Shown in pieces: positions 33,440 to 43,999 of a stretch of 64,000 nucleotides of DNA (positions within the stretch are counted from its first letter, which is position 1; every line of letters starts with the position of its first letter). Position numbers and translations under genes: made by a program. The DNA is taken from the NCBI GenBank assembly GCA_944470555.2, contig OX104132.1, positions 17,989,755 through 18,053,754 on the forward strand. The letters run 5' to 3'. Source of the DNA: Heterobilharzia americana (lineage: Eukaryota > Platyhelminthes > Trematoda > Strigeidida > Schistosomatidae). The notes beneath the pieces were generated by a model that searched no databases, was not told the origin of the DNA, and saw nothing but the letters and a program-made list of their open reading frames with translations.

Positions 33440-33735
33440 TGGAATTTAGGTTGTGCATTTCCTCCTATTTAGGACTCGTCAGCCAAATGTACCTGAACCC
33501 GAGTAAGCGATGGTGTCCCAGATGAGACTGAAACCTAGTATCCCCAGTTTCAAACGCCGAAACGTGGTTCACTAGGTCACTGGAATATTATAGTCGCCTC
33601 TTGTTCAACAGATATGAGTTGTTGTTTCACAATTTGATCTCCTGTTGTTATGCTAAGTCGGATGACTCGACCTCTGTTTGCAGATGGGCTACTGTGCGTA
33701 TATCTTGATACTACCCAAATATTCATTATTTTGTA
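33440..33735 (-). mobile_element. Family A SINE, minus orientation, with upstream module
   Basis: The minus strand shows the upstream module (CAGAGGTCGAGTCATCCGAC and AACAACAGGAGATC, about 33635-33690), GTTGAACAAGAGGCGAC, a worn tRNA-like head (TGACCTAGTGAACC) and a degraded ribozyme end near 33460-33500. The upstream module matches those 5' of other family A copies. Confidence 0.65.
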
Positions 33736-33830
33736 GTCTGCTTGGTGACTGGGGGGGAGGGAATCCAGGATGCACGTTTCTTCGTATTTAGGGACCATTA
33801 GTTGAATGTACCTACGGGATAAAGCTTTGG
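33736..33830 (-). mobile_element. Family A SINE ribozyme end, minus orientation
   Basis: The minus strand reads GTACATTCAACTAATGGTCC, then GAAACGTGCATCCTGGATTC, the ribozyme half of a SINE without its tRNA-like head. The 5' core is damaged (CTAATGG). It faces the plus-strand copy that follows. Confidence 0.65.
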
Positions 33831-33849
33831 AATTTGAAGAGATGCCTAC

Positions 33850-33960
33850 TGGGTTTAAGTCTAAATGAAAACAACACTCAGTGTTGCGTAGGTACGTCCA
33901 GCCGATGAGTCTCAACTAAAACGAAACGCTTGTCCTGGATTCCACTGTCAGCCATCAAAT
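33850..33960 (+). mobile_element. Family A SINE ribozyme end, plus orientation
   Basis: CAGGT-type linker, GTCCAGCCGATGAGTCTC, then ACGAAACGCTTGTCCTGGAT and TCCACTGTCAGCC. Stem I (TCCAG/CTGGA) is kept. The core has U4 changed to C and stem II is poor. With the previous feature it makes an inverted pair of ribozyme ends. Confidence 0.7.
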
Positions 33961-34129
33961 AGACTGCAATCTAATAAATATCCAGGTAGTATCTAGGGAT
34001 TCGCATAGTAGCTCACTTGGCAACAAGAACGGGAATTTAGAAATTTTTAAATATTTAGATTTTTCGTCTGATATGTCAATACGTGAGGGATACTACCTTC
34101 AAATAAGTAAACTCCCTATAAACGTCATA

Positions 34130-34500
34130 GTACATTACTGTATAGTATTCACCAGTGACGAGCTTGAAGATGAAGATCCATGAGTTCTAACACGAAGAAG
34201 TGACCTGTGTGATCAACCAATCACAAGTGAATTGAATGTCAACCATTGACGTAGGATGATCATCTCACTGTATAGCGAATTCACAGAATTAGGAAACTGT
34301 GAATTATTGAACGCCGACCCAGTGGCTAGATGGTTAATGCATTCAGCGTGAAACCTGGTCTTAAGTTTGGTCTATGGTGAGGCGGGGTTATGCATGTGCT
34401 GTTGAAGAGTCCCGTACCAGGAAGATACAGCTGTCGAGTGCTATCAAGTTTTCAGTGGTTCTCCAACTGATATCATTCCTTGATGAATATTACCTTAAAA
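34130..34500 (+). mobile_element. Family B SINE-like element
   Basis: Internal block (TATTCACCAGTGACGAGC; TGACCTGTGTGATCAACC; GAATTCACAGAATTAGG), A-box region CAGTGGCTAGATGGTTAATGC (about 34320-34340), damaged B box, and ribozyme stretch at about 34398-34445 (TTGAAGA, GTCC..GGAA, GATA, ACAGCTGTC). The right terminus CTCCAACTGATATCA..GATGAATATTACC is intact. The left arm is missing or worn. Confidence 0.75.
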
Positions 34501-34735
34501 GAACTCAAATCTCCACAGACCCAAAACTACACTGATATTCAAGTGCCCGACAAATATCAGAGCATTTTAATTCAATGCTCCATCAATTTGTAGGTTTTCT
34601 CATAGAATCGATCACTTCTCATCATTTGTACTTGACCAAGGGAGAATGGATATTAGTAGGCTTCGGGTACTGTGCTACCTTTTTTTGTAAGACTGAAATT
34701 CTGTTTCAAGAAGATATTATGACTATTTTTTAATC

Positions 34736-34905
34736 CTTTGACTATCTGAGGTAGCTGTGGTTTGGTAGACTAGCATTTATACTAGCCAACCTCGTAGGTC
34801 AGCTGGTAGAGCAACAGGCCGGAAAGCCGGTAGTCACTGGTTCAAATCCAGCCGCGGTCCCAGTTTTCATCTCACCTTCAATTATCACGCAGCATAAGTA
34901 CCAAT
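34736..34905 (+). mobile_element. Family D tRNA-derived repeat
   Basis: Shares its head (CTATCTGAGGTAGCTGTGG) with copies at 38091 and 38399. The segment 34788-34860 is strikingly tRNA-like: A box TAGGTCAGCTGGTAGAGCA, T-arm CTGG/CCAG around TTCAAAT, and B box GGTTCAAATCC (34839-34849). The acceptor stem pairs only partly, there is no clear T33 in the anticodon loop, and related copies exist. I therefore read it as a tRNA-derived repeat rather than a working tRNA gene. Confidence 0.6.
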
Positions 34906-35552
34906 TTTTTTGTAAGGACGTCGTAGAGTTAGTCACTAAACACCTGAGAATCCTGTTAAACTAAAGTTTGAGTGATTGATTTTGAAGGCTGTCACATATA
35001 TTTGCTAACTGGTGCATTTTCAGCTTAGCGCATCATCACAAGAATGTAATTTATATTTGTTTAAGGATTTCAGAATATTTATATGAAAGGTTATAGCCTA
35101 AATACGTAGTGTAGCAGGAGTTAGAGTACTGTGTTCGTTCATGAGTAAACAAAAAGCTGGGCTTGTCTAATAGTACCTAACAATTGACTCTTAGGAATAA
35201 ATTAGGTTTATATATTTTGGTGATAAAACATTTTGTTTTGTAAAAGAGATAAATTTAATTTATTTCAGTGGCTGCTAAACTGACGATTAGATTTATTCGA
35301 CTTTTAGAAGAAGCGTATTGAATCCCCTCCTTCTATCCCATTTCTATAATAAAAATTCTTTAATAAACGGAATACGGAGAACAGTAAGTTAACTGTACAC
35401 CCATTATTGGCCTTGTTCTTAATCAAGGATTTTTTTCAGGGTAGTAATAACTAATTTATCGTTGAACGCACCAAGACTCTAGACATATTTCTTAATGACA
35501 GTATTCAACTTTTCTTTAAATCTTCTCATGGAAAAGTATGTGTATAGTTGGA
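34906..35552. other. No feature seen
   Basis: AT-rich, no supported frame or repeat. Confidence 0.5.
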
Positions 35553-35692
35553 TGGATTTAAAGACCACCCTAGCAACTGCTGAAATGATCAATCAGGCTT
35601 CAGTATTTCGCCTGGGAAAGTACGTTTCCACAAAATAAAGGAATTTAACTGGCTATCGCATCAGTTGTTAGGGTGGCCTTAAAAGTTACTCC
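35553..35692. mobile_element. Small TIR element (MITE-like), copy 1
   Basis: A 140-bp element whose ends are inverted repeats of about 25 bp: TTTAAAGACCACCCTAGCAAC at the left against GTTGTTAGGGTGGCCTTAAAA at the right. The same ends flank similar interiors at 40048-40175, 43150-43289 and 56303-56442. The interior shares TTTCGCCTGGGAAAGTA-type and GGAATTTAACTGGCT-type stretches. Non-coding; superfamily unknown. Confidence 0.75.
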
Positions 35693-35814
35693 AAATATGC
35701 CTCATTTATTGTTATAGGAGATTAGTTACAAAGAAGAACTGGAATGAAATAAAAGTCTCGACTACGACAGCTGTCAACATGTACTCATCATATTGAAACT
35801 TCCAATCAATATTG

Positions 35815-37442
35815 TTATTTTCTTATATGTCCTTTGGGTTCCTAGAGCTTCAGTAGTACGCCTCCAGTGCACCGTCATCTCTGAAATCTTTTGAACCTGG
35901 CTCCACGACAGTTCATAAGCTCGCATTTCTTCCCCGCACGATCTTGTCCATGTCACCCTCGGACGTCCAACTCGTCATTTCCCATCTGGGTTCCACTCGA
36001 GGGCCTGGCATCTGATGTCCTCAGTCGGCCTTCTCAGTGTGTGCCCAATGCACTTCCACCTCCGTTTGCATATTTGTTGAGTGATAGGTTCTTGGTTGGT
36101 TCGTTGCCAGTCAGCCAGTCAGAGATCCTCGTTGCTTATTCTTATTATTCTGGCTATCTGAGCTTCAGTAACGAGCCAGCGTAGGCAGATGTTGATGAAT
36201 ATCTGTAGTTTGTTCGAAATCCCTTTCATAACGCGCCAAGTTTCTGAACCATCCAGAAGCACTGAATTGACGCTGGTGTTGAAAATCCGGATATTGTTCC
36301 ACATGCTGAGTGCAGAAGATTTCAACACTGGTGTCAGGTTAATCAATCCCTGTCTTTCTGTCTTTCCAATCCTGGCTTAGACGTCCTCGTCTGTCCCGCC
36401 ATCTGTAGTTAAAACGATGCTGCCTAGATAGGTGAAAGAGATTACTGCCTTTAAGTTTCGCTCCTTGATGGTGGTTGGAGCTTGTAATTGTTGGTGGGGT
36501 TGTTGGTTGGGTGTCTTCATCACCTCTGTTATTTTCTACATTCATTTGCAGTCTCGTCGTCGCTGTCCTGTCATGCCTCTTCTGTCAACTTGTTAGTTTT
36601 CGCCTGTACATCTTCAAGTTTGTATGACATAAGTCATGACGAGTCGCCGGCGATATCCAAGTCTTCTAAGTTCTTTTCCGCGGTCCAGCGTATCCCACAT
36701 CTTCTCGCTCCCCACTGTTTGCTGCATGATCAAGTCAACCACAATCAGGAAGATCATAGATGATAGTAGACAGCCTTGTTTCGCTCCTGCCTTCACTTCA
36801 AAGGCATCACTGATCTTCTCACTGTGAATTACTTGGCATGTGGCATCTTCACATAGTTATTGAATGAGATTGATAAAGGTTTGTGGTATTCCGTAGTGCT
36901 GAAGCAGTTGCTCGCCAAATTACTCCTCGCTTGACGCTGTCGAAGACTTCTCAAAGGCGATGAATTCAAGGTAGAGAATCGACTGCCATTCTATATTCTG
37001 TTCTGTGATGATGCGAAGCGTAGCAATTTGGTCCGCACATGATTTGTACTTTCTGAATCAAGCCAGCCTGTTCTGATCGTGGTTTTGAATCCAGTGCATC
37101 CTTCAATCTCTCCAAGATGATGCGCCTTATATTTTGCTTGCTCTGGGTAGACAGGAGCGTGATTCTACACCAGTTCTTGTAAAGACTTTGGTGCACCTTC
37201 TTTGGAAGTTTGACAAGGTAGCACTTCTTCCAATCCACCAGCAGGTACCTTCCCTTCCTTCCACACCTTCTGCAATAGTGGTGTGGTGTGAGGATGTCCA
37301 CTGTTGTCTCTGCGTCTACTCTCAGTGCTTCTGGTGGGATTACATTTAGTCTTGCTGCCTTCCCGCTTTCAGTAGCCTTATGGCGTTCAGGACTTCCACT
37401 TTTGTTGGAGGATTTGTGTTCACTGGTAGCTCAATCGCTACG
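35815..37442 (-). mobile_element. 5'-truncated RTE-clade retrotransposon
   Basis: The minus strand encodes reverse transcriptase pieces: RYLLVDWKKCYLVKLPKKVH (about 37180-37265), then RIILERLKDALDSKPRS (about 37080-37130), KAGAKQGCLLSSMIFLIVVD (about 36735-36795), and the C-terminal region to 35815 (MTWTRSCGEEMRA; WRRTTEALG). Alignment to the copy at 45621-48960 stops at about 37442, which is the truncation point. The 3' end is near TTGTTATTTTC. Frames are broken. No convincing target duplication seen. Confidence 0.88.
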
Positions 37443-37861
37443 ATCAAGTAAATATGGTGTATATTACATAACGGCGAATGATGCGATGGAGTTGAGCCTC
37501 ATAGTATACTTGTTTTATTCAAACAGCTAGCAGTGATAAAGTTTTGTCTTTTCAATGGATGACATTTTCTGTGAAAGCTTCTACCAATAATTTTATCGAC
37601 TAGATTTCAGGTGGTAATTTTTTATACCTGAAATGATATCTAATAACTAAAAGTGTTTTATGGCATACAGTACTGTCATACAAAAGTAAGTGCAAAATGG
37701 AAATTTTGTTCACATCTAATGTATACATAATAACTAAGCGATTACAGTGCACTTAACCATTAACTTTTTATGCCATCATTCTGAAATTTTTACATCCGGA
37801 AAGTGAAATCTAGGTGCTTCTGTTGAATATCATCTTTTGAGAGCCATCAAGTTTATGACAG

Positions 37862-37862
<1 letters not shown>
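37443..37862. other. No feature seen
   Basis: AT-rich flank leading into a dinucleotide repeat. Confidence 0.5.

Positions 37863-37945
<83 letters not shown>
37863..37945. repeat. (TA)n microsatellite, about 83 bp
   Basis: Uninterrupted alternating TA for about 41 repeats. The longest simple repeat in the window and likely variable in length between individuals or assemblies. Confidence 0.97.
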
Positions 37946-37949
<4 letters not shown>

Positions 37950-38090
37950 CTTCCAAAGTTGAAAACACAGTGAGGAGAAAAAAATCAACTTGAAATACTG
38001 TACAGAAACTAATTGATGTTATGACTTTCGGCCAAGTCTATGAAAAATCCACTAAGGTGAACAATTTATTCTACATTTAAATTATCATTT

Positions 38091-38270
38091 TGACTATATG
38101 AGATAGTCGTGGTTTGATAGACTAGTATTGTTACTGGGTGATGAGAGAAGGTGAAATGAAAATTTAGAGCAGCCATCACCTGGTTTCTGGAGCGATACTC
38201 TACCAATTGATTTACGAGGTCGGACAGTTGACCAGATTTTTATTTCACTTCAATCACTAAGGGTTTTACC
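38091..38270 (-). mobile_element. Family D tRNA-derived repeat, decayed
   Basis: Begins with the shared head (GACTATATGAGATAGTCGTGG, reading plus). The tRNA-like part reads on minus (CCTCGTAAATCAATTGGTAG as A box, about 38195-38222), with a damaged B box. Similar to 34736-34905 and 38399-38585. Confidence 0.6.
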
Positions 38271-38398
38271 CAACTATCATGTGAATTCGTCATGCGTTAC
38301 TACCACTTGATCGTATTCACAATGACTACCTAATCAGGACTTCTCATTCCAGTCAGAATTACACGTAGTCAGAGAGAGAGGGCATTATATTGACTATC

Positions 38399-38585
38399 AT
38401 TTTGACCATCTGAGATAGCCGTGATTTGGCACGCTTGTTTTGTTACTGGGTGATGGCTGAAGGTGACCATGACTGGATTCGAACCAGCGACCACTGGGTT
38501 TCTGGCCAGATGCTCCACCAACTGATCGCTGGTGCGAATTCAGTCGCCGTCCAAAGTTCCGTTTTACCTTCAATCATTACCTAGT
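38399..38585 (-). mobile_element. Family D tRNA-derived repeat
   Basis: Shared head GACCATCTGAGATAGCCGTG on plus. The tRNA-like part on minus has A box GATCAGTTGGTGGAGCA (about 38511-38527) and a perfect B box GGTTCGAATCC (38474-38484). The plus-strand tail TTACCTTCAATCATTACC recurs in the other copies. Confidence 0.65.
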
Positions 38586-39334
38586 TACTACATTTAAAGG
38601 TTTAAAAATGTGATTCACTTAAAATACCCTGCTAAGTGTCAATCATGGATGCGTTTGCATAAGGTAAACAAAGTGGTTTTTTTCTTTCGTAAAATTTATA
38701 TGATATTCTCTAGGTAGATGAGATACCTTTAGTATGCACATCAATCATTTGTTGTCTACATTTAATCTTCATTTAACAACCTAGATCTCGTGAAGAGGTG
38801 CTTCTGTAAAGAGACAACAACTGTAGATTGATGTATTAAGTGAGTTGTGAAATAAATGAACATACTTTTATCTTTTGCCTCTTAAGAAAAAACTGTTTGA
38901 CACTATTTGATATCATCAAAAGTTGATCAGAAACCATTTTGAAACATCCTTATAAGAAAAGATGATACTTCAACAGTGAAGATCATTTTGGCACTTAAAA
39001 TAAAAAACCAATATACTTACATCTATTGATGTTTGGACTTCTGTGTAAGTTGTTATGTTCAACTGGTTTGATCAGGGCTAACTTTAAATCACGACGTGAA
39101 CATTATAGCTTTCTGGGATTCAAGTTTATCTAACTGATGAGTTCCAGATAGGTGAAAACTAACTCCCTCAATTCCAGTGCATTTTGACCAACAATCAAAC
39201 TGAAAAATATTTTACGCTTGCTTAGTTGTCTGGTAAACAAAAGTGTTTCAGTGGATCATTTAGTTGTCAAGCGTTGAAAGCTTTGTAGGTAATACTCCAT
39301 TTTCATTATTTATTGATAAACTTGTAATTCTCCG
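38586..39334. other. No feature seen
   Basis: AT-rich, no supported frame or repeat. Confidence 0.5.
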
Positions 39335-39672
39335 TTGTTTTATTGGATCAAATTGTTTGACCTCTATTGGCACATAGCCTCTTATGTGGATGCCTCGATA
39401 TTGCCTGAATGTTATTTATAGTAATTTATTTGGTTTTGGCTTTCAGAAGAACCCAGGATGCGCATATCGTCCAATTTGGGACTCTTCAGCTGGATATACC
39501 TACACCTCAGTGAGTAATGTTGTTTCCACTGAGAGTCGAACCTCATACCCATCGTTTGAAACGCCGAGGCATCCTGGATTCTCCTACTAGCCACAACCTA
39601 GCAAATTACCATAATTAACCCTCAGGTAATATAATAGAGGTCGAACAATTCATCTAATAAAACAACAGGGAG
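39335..39672. repeat. Hairpin module with a SINE between its arms
   Basis: The left arm 39335-39390 (GTTTTATTGGATCAAATTGT..GACCTCTATTGGCA) is mirrored by the right arm 39618-39672 (ATAGAGGTCGAACAATTCAT..AATAAAAC). It belongs to the same arm family as 20668-20816 and 22063-22267. Between the arms lies a minus-strand family A ribozyme end, so this hairpin has been opened by, or built around, a SINE. Confidence 0.7.
39446..39600 (-). mobile_element. Family A SINE ribozyme end, minus orientation
   Basis: On minus: GGTATATCCAGCTGAAGAG, stem II GTCC/GGAC intact, then GATATGCGCATCCTGGG. The core CTGAAGA is intact, and stem III is ATGC/GCAT as at 20961-21024. A14 has become T, so the motif should be inactive. 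The plus-strand end at about 39550-39595 (CATCCTGGATTCTCC, CTAGCCAC) looks like the tail of another, oppositely oriented copy. Confidence 0.7.
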
Positions 39673-39727
39673 TTACAAGCATATTAATAAATATTAATGA
39701 CTACCACCCGTTGTACAAGAAGTGTCT

Positions 39728-39900
39728 ATCGTTCCTCCGTAGCATAGTGGGTAACGCCTTGGAGTTTGAAGTGATGGGTATGAGGTTCAAGTCTTAGTGG
39801 GAACGACATCACTCACTAGGGTGAAGGTTCTTCCTATTGATGAATCCCAAATAAGACGAAACGTGCCTACCGGATTTTTCTGATGGCCACAACCAAGTAT
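39728..39900 (+). mobile_element. Family A SINE with degenerate hammerhead
   Basis: Head CGTAGCATAGTGGGTAACGCC, linker ATCACTCACTAGGGTGAAGG, then TTGATGAATCCCAAATAAG, ACGAAACGTGCC and ACCGGATT. The core starts TTGATGA and stem I is broken. Preceded by the usual upstream module (GTTGTACAAGAAGTG). Confidence 0.75.
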
Positions 39901-40047
39901 ATTCCATTTTTCACCTGGAATATCGATACATAATCCCTAAATAGGACCTAACACTAGTAACACATTCCATTTCTAGCTAATTCTGAGTGATAGAATTTAC
40001 TGTGATGCATAAATACAATTGAAGAAAGTAAGTCACAGTGTTTTTTT

Positions 40048-40175
40048 GAGTGACTTTAAGAGCCATCCTAGCAAAAAATTCAATTTTTTCTTTCGGTTTG
40101 AAAGGCGAGTTCTCATAAAATGAAGAAATCTAACTGGTTACTTCACTCGTTGTTAAGGTGGGCTTTAAAGTCACC
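40048..40175. mobile_element. Small TIR element (MITE-like), copy 2
   Basis: Ends GAGTGACTTTAAGAGCCATC and GGTGGGCTTTAAAGTCACC are inverted repeats, with the same interior layout as copy 1 (AAGAAATCTAACTGG, CACTCGTTG). About 128 bp. Confidence 0.75.
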
Positions 40176-40436
40176 TGTTTTTTTCGACTTAAACATAACA
40201 TAGTACTAGTTGGATGGAGGTAATTGGTAGGACAGTGATGATGAATCTACGCAGTTGTTTGTCAGTCTGTTTGATTTTTCATGCTATCATTATAATTATT
40301 TAAAAAGGTTTTTTTAAGGAAAATTCCCCTACATTATCTCCTGATTTATTTCCTGGGTCTAACCTTAGTAGCTAAAACCTGTTTCTTTCATGAGGTTTTC
40401 TCTAAGGTTCACTGATTTTTATCTCTCACTTGGATA

Positions 40437-41690
40437 AGTACAAATCATGTGCAGACCGAATTGCAACGCTTCACATCATCATAGAACAGAGCATAGAATG
40501 ACAGTCAACTCAACTCTCTACCTCAACTTCATCGACTCTGAGAAGGCCTTTGACAGCGTCGACCGAGAAGTAATTTGGAAACTGCTTCAATACTACGGAG
40601 TACCGCAAACCTTTATCCGCCTCATTCAATAACTATGTGAAGATGCCACATGACAAGTAATTCATAGTGAGAAGCCCAGTGATGCCTTTGAAGTGAAGGC
40701 AGGAGTAAAACAAGGCTGTCTACTATCATCTATGATCTTCCTGATTGTGGTCGACTGGATCATGCAACAAACTGTGAGGAGCGAGAAGAGGGGGATACGC
40801 TGGACTGCGGAAAAAAACCTAGAAGACTTGGATTTCGCCGATGACTCATGTCATGACTTATGTCATACAAACTTGAAGATGTACAGTCGAAAACTAACAA
40901 GTTGACAGAAGAGGCATGACAGGGCAGCGAAGACGGGACTTCAAGTGAATATAGAGAAGACAGAGGTGGTGAAGATACCGCACCACCACCATCAACAACA
41001 ACAACAAACTCCAGTCACCATCAACGGGAGAAACTTAAAGGAAGTAACCTCCTTCACTTATCTAGGAAGCACTGTTTCAACTACAGGCGGGACAGACGAG
41101 GACGTCAAAGTCAGAATCGGAAAAGCAAGACAGGCGTTCATTAGCCTGAAAACAGTGTGGAGATCTTCTGCACTCCACTCAGCTTGCGGAACAAGATACG
41201 GATTTTCAACACCAACGTCAAGTCGAGTCAGTGCTTCTGTATGGCTCAGAGACTTGGCGCGTCACGAAACGGATTTCCAATAAACTACAGACATTCATCA
41301 ACAACTGCTTACGCTCACTTGCTACTGAAGATCAGATGGATTGCCAGAAAGAATAAGCAACAAGGAGCTCTGGGAACGAACCAACCAAGAACCTATCACG
41401 CAACAAATATGCAGGAAGAATTGGAGATGGATTGGGCATGCACTGAGAAGGCGGACTGAGGACATCACGCGTAAGGCCAGGCCAACGAGTGGAATCCCCA
41501 TGGGAAGCGATGAGTTGGGTGTCCGAGATGAGGGTGACATGGAGGAGATCGTGCGAGGAGGAAATGAGAGGTTGTGGGCTGTCTTGGGACCAGGTTCAAA
41601 AGATCTCAGAGAACAGAGGTCACTGAAAACGTGCTACTGAAGCCCTATGTTCCACTAGGAACCCAAGGGACTAATAATAATAATAAAAAC
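40437..41690 (+). mobile_element. 5'-truncated RTE-clade retrotransposon with intact FADD motif
   Basis: Encodes in order SADRIATLHII-like sequence (40450-40495), YLNFIDSEKAFDSVDREVIW (40520-40580), VKAGVKQGCLLSSMIFLIVVD (about 40690-40755), the catalytic FADD (40833-40844), a His/Gln run (about 40980-41010), SFTYLGSTVSTTGGTDEDV, and the C-terminal region to SRNPRD-like sequence. The tail is (TAA)n at 41672-41687. It is the best-preserved RT fragment here but still has several frame breaks. Alignment to 45621-48960 starts at 40437. Confidence 0.9.
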
Positions 41691-42970
41691 TTACATAATC
41701 TTTCCACTGCTGAAAATGAACTTTTTTGTTTCTACAGAAAATGACTATTTGCCTCTTTATTTTTGGTTCGAGATCAGTAAATTACCAGATTATATTGCTG
41801 TTTGATAATTCTTCTATACACCTCGGTGTTGTTATTTCAAATAGGTGTCTATCTCTGTAGCTATGATAGGAATTTACAAAATAGGTGTTCTTTATTGATT
41901 AGTGATGCTTCCAAAATATGCAAATTTTCCTTTTCCCATTACCGTGATTGGGACATGAAAGTAATCGATTATTTTTTTAAGTAGAGTGGGCCTCTTAATT
42001 TACTTTTAACGAATAAGCACTGTCGGTATTTAGTAGGTTGTGAAGTAGGCTTCTTGTAGCGTAACTGATGTTAGTCGTAATTTTTCCGTTCAAACAGTAT
42101 GTGAAATGAGTAATATTGAGCGTAATTTTAATCACTCTCTTCATTTATTTTAATATTTTTGCTAATTTACTGTACAAACCTTAAATGGCAACATGCCAAA
42201 TACTGGGAATGCATATAAGTCTATAAATCATTGACTATTTTTGAAGGGATAATACAAGTGCATTTTTGCATTAGACTATGAACTATTATTCATGCAGCTG
42301 GCCATTGATACCGCAAACTATTTGAAGGATCATCACGTTATTAATTTTACTGGATATATTGATCGCGTTCACAGGTTAAGTAATGATGATTTTGGTTAAA
42401 GTTTTCATCTGATTTAGTACATTTTTTTTTAACTGCCTAATCAATGTGTCAGCAGATTGACTTATAGTGTTTTTAGTAGAATATGAACACCTTTTAGAAA
42501 AAATTATTATCTCCCATACCACTCTAATGTAAAACAGCATGAAGTTGCATAAGGCGTTAAAACAGCAAATCTCTACAATGATTGTTCATGTTACTTGCTT
42601 AAACATAAAGATCATTGAGTCGTTACTGTTTCAAGGTTAAAGATCTGGTCATTTTCTTATACATTAGACAGTTGTGTTTCCTTTAGCGTGAGGCTAACTC
42701 CTATCACTGGTACCTTGTTGTTTTAGAAACCAAAGAATTTTGAAATGACATTCATTATCATAATAAATGTAATTAAATTCTAATAGTCTGTTCCATTTGA
42801 TATGAAGAACGGATTACATCGGATGCATTGAACAGTTTCTACTTACACACCTAACAGGAAAAAAGAGAGAGAGAGAGCTTTCACATAGGCAGAAAAATAT
42901 GGACCATTTTGTGTTTTTTCAAACCTGTTTAGTAATATGAGCAATAAGACAGAGACAACAAAAAATATTT
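41691..42970. other. No gene; one interspersed repeat
   Basis: AT-rich. The stretch 42010-42175 resembles 62935-63085 (CTGCCGGTAT-like start, TTCAAA..GTGTGAA..GTTATTTTGAGC-like middle, CTTCATTTATT end), so it is part of an unnamed dispersed repeat. A GA run lies near 42863-42878. Confidence 0.45.
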
Positions 42971-43149
42971 CGGTTGTCCGCTTCATAACATCATACTAAG
43001 CATGTTGTAAATTATCACGCATGTACGTGTTATTTGTCTATAATGGAGATAAAAGCCTTTCAAAGTTATTCGACAGATATATTATTTGCCATAAGCCACA
43101 AAATTCAACTGGTGATATATATTGGTAATTTCACTGTACCTAACGTCGC

Positions 43150-43289
43150 TGACTTTAAAGGTCACCCTAGCAACTGATGAGACAGCCAATTACATTCCAT
43201 TATTTTACGGTTAAGTATTATCCCGGATGAAATATCACAGCTTGATTGGATTATTCAACAGTTGTTAGGGTGGCATTTAAAGTCACTCC
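43150..43289. mobile_element. Small TIR element (MITE-like), copy 3, left arm
   Basis: Inverted ends GACTTTAAAGGTCACCCTAG and GGGTGGCATTTAAAGTCAC, about 140 bp. Its mirror in the right arm is at 56303-56442. Confidence 0.8.
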
Positions 43290-43674
43290 CTAAGATAAAA
43301 TAATCAATTCAAAATGAGTCCAATCTTTCCATAACTTCGTTTTCAAAGTGGTAAAACAGTTTAAATTTATCATTAGAAATACCCAAAAAACCCAATTAAC
43401 CAAAATAAGCAAGTCCATCGAATAGTATCTCAATAATGTGAGGTCGAATAAATAGACTGGAGTAATCAAAGGTGATCAATCAGTATATTGTGACCCCTCA
43501 CCCTGTTGCAGTTCCTAAGAAAATTTGATTCATGAATTTGGAATTTGAAGCGGATACGACAGTCAAAGTGTTGAATAGCAGTCTGTTGAAGTATATAAAT
43601 GGTAACTTATATTCTGCTGGAATAAAGTTGATATTCTCGAGCAGTTGATTGGTTCCATAGTGTCTGAAGGGACG

Positions 43675-43880
43675 GCTAACACTTATGCCCACATCTATGT
43701 GTACCTAGACATTCACATGCTCCAGTAGAGTTGGATGTATTAGACTTTGTAAGCAGGCCCTCCGAAAACGAGTTGATGAACATTGCCCGTTTCGGCTTAA
43801 CAAAGGTGAGTGAAGAGAAACAATTGCATTGATGTGTGAACATCTAACGGATTTAGCTCAATATTTAGCCATTTATGCAT
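43675..43880 (+). mobile_element. PLE-3 GIY-YIG endonuclease fragment, left arm
   Basis: One plus-strand frame reads TFTCSSRVGCIRLCKQALRK, RVDEHCPFRLNKGE, stop, then ETIALMCEHLTDLAQYLA. This matches the GIY-YIG pattern (C.C then a LxxRxxEHxPxxLxxGE core) seen at 11250-11505. Degenerate and non-functional. Mirror copy at 55712-55917. Confidence 0.7.
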
Positions 43881-43999
43881 AGCTATACTACATTTGCTAT
43901 ACATGAACAAAAACCAAAATTATGTGTTCCAAAATATCTTGTGAAACCACTTTCTCCACCTTGGCCTTAACAATTCATGTTGGTCATTTTGATCTTGAT

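Noticed and set aside
34788..34860. Functional tRNA gene
   Set aside because: The acceptor stem pairs only partly and the anticodon loop lacks T33. Sibling repeat copies with the same flanks exist in the window.
40430..41700. Target-site duplication for the RTE at 40437-41690
   Set aside because: Only a gapped match (ACTTGGATAA against ACTTACATAA) was visible, too weak to claim.
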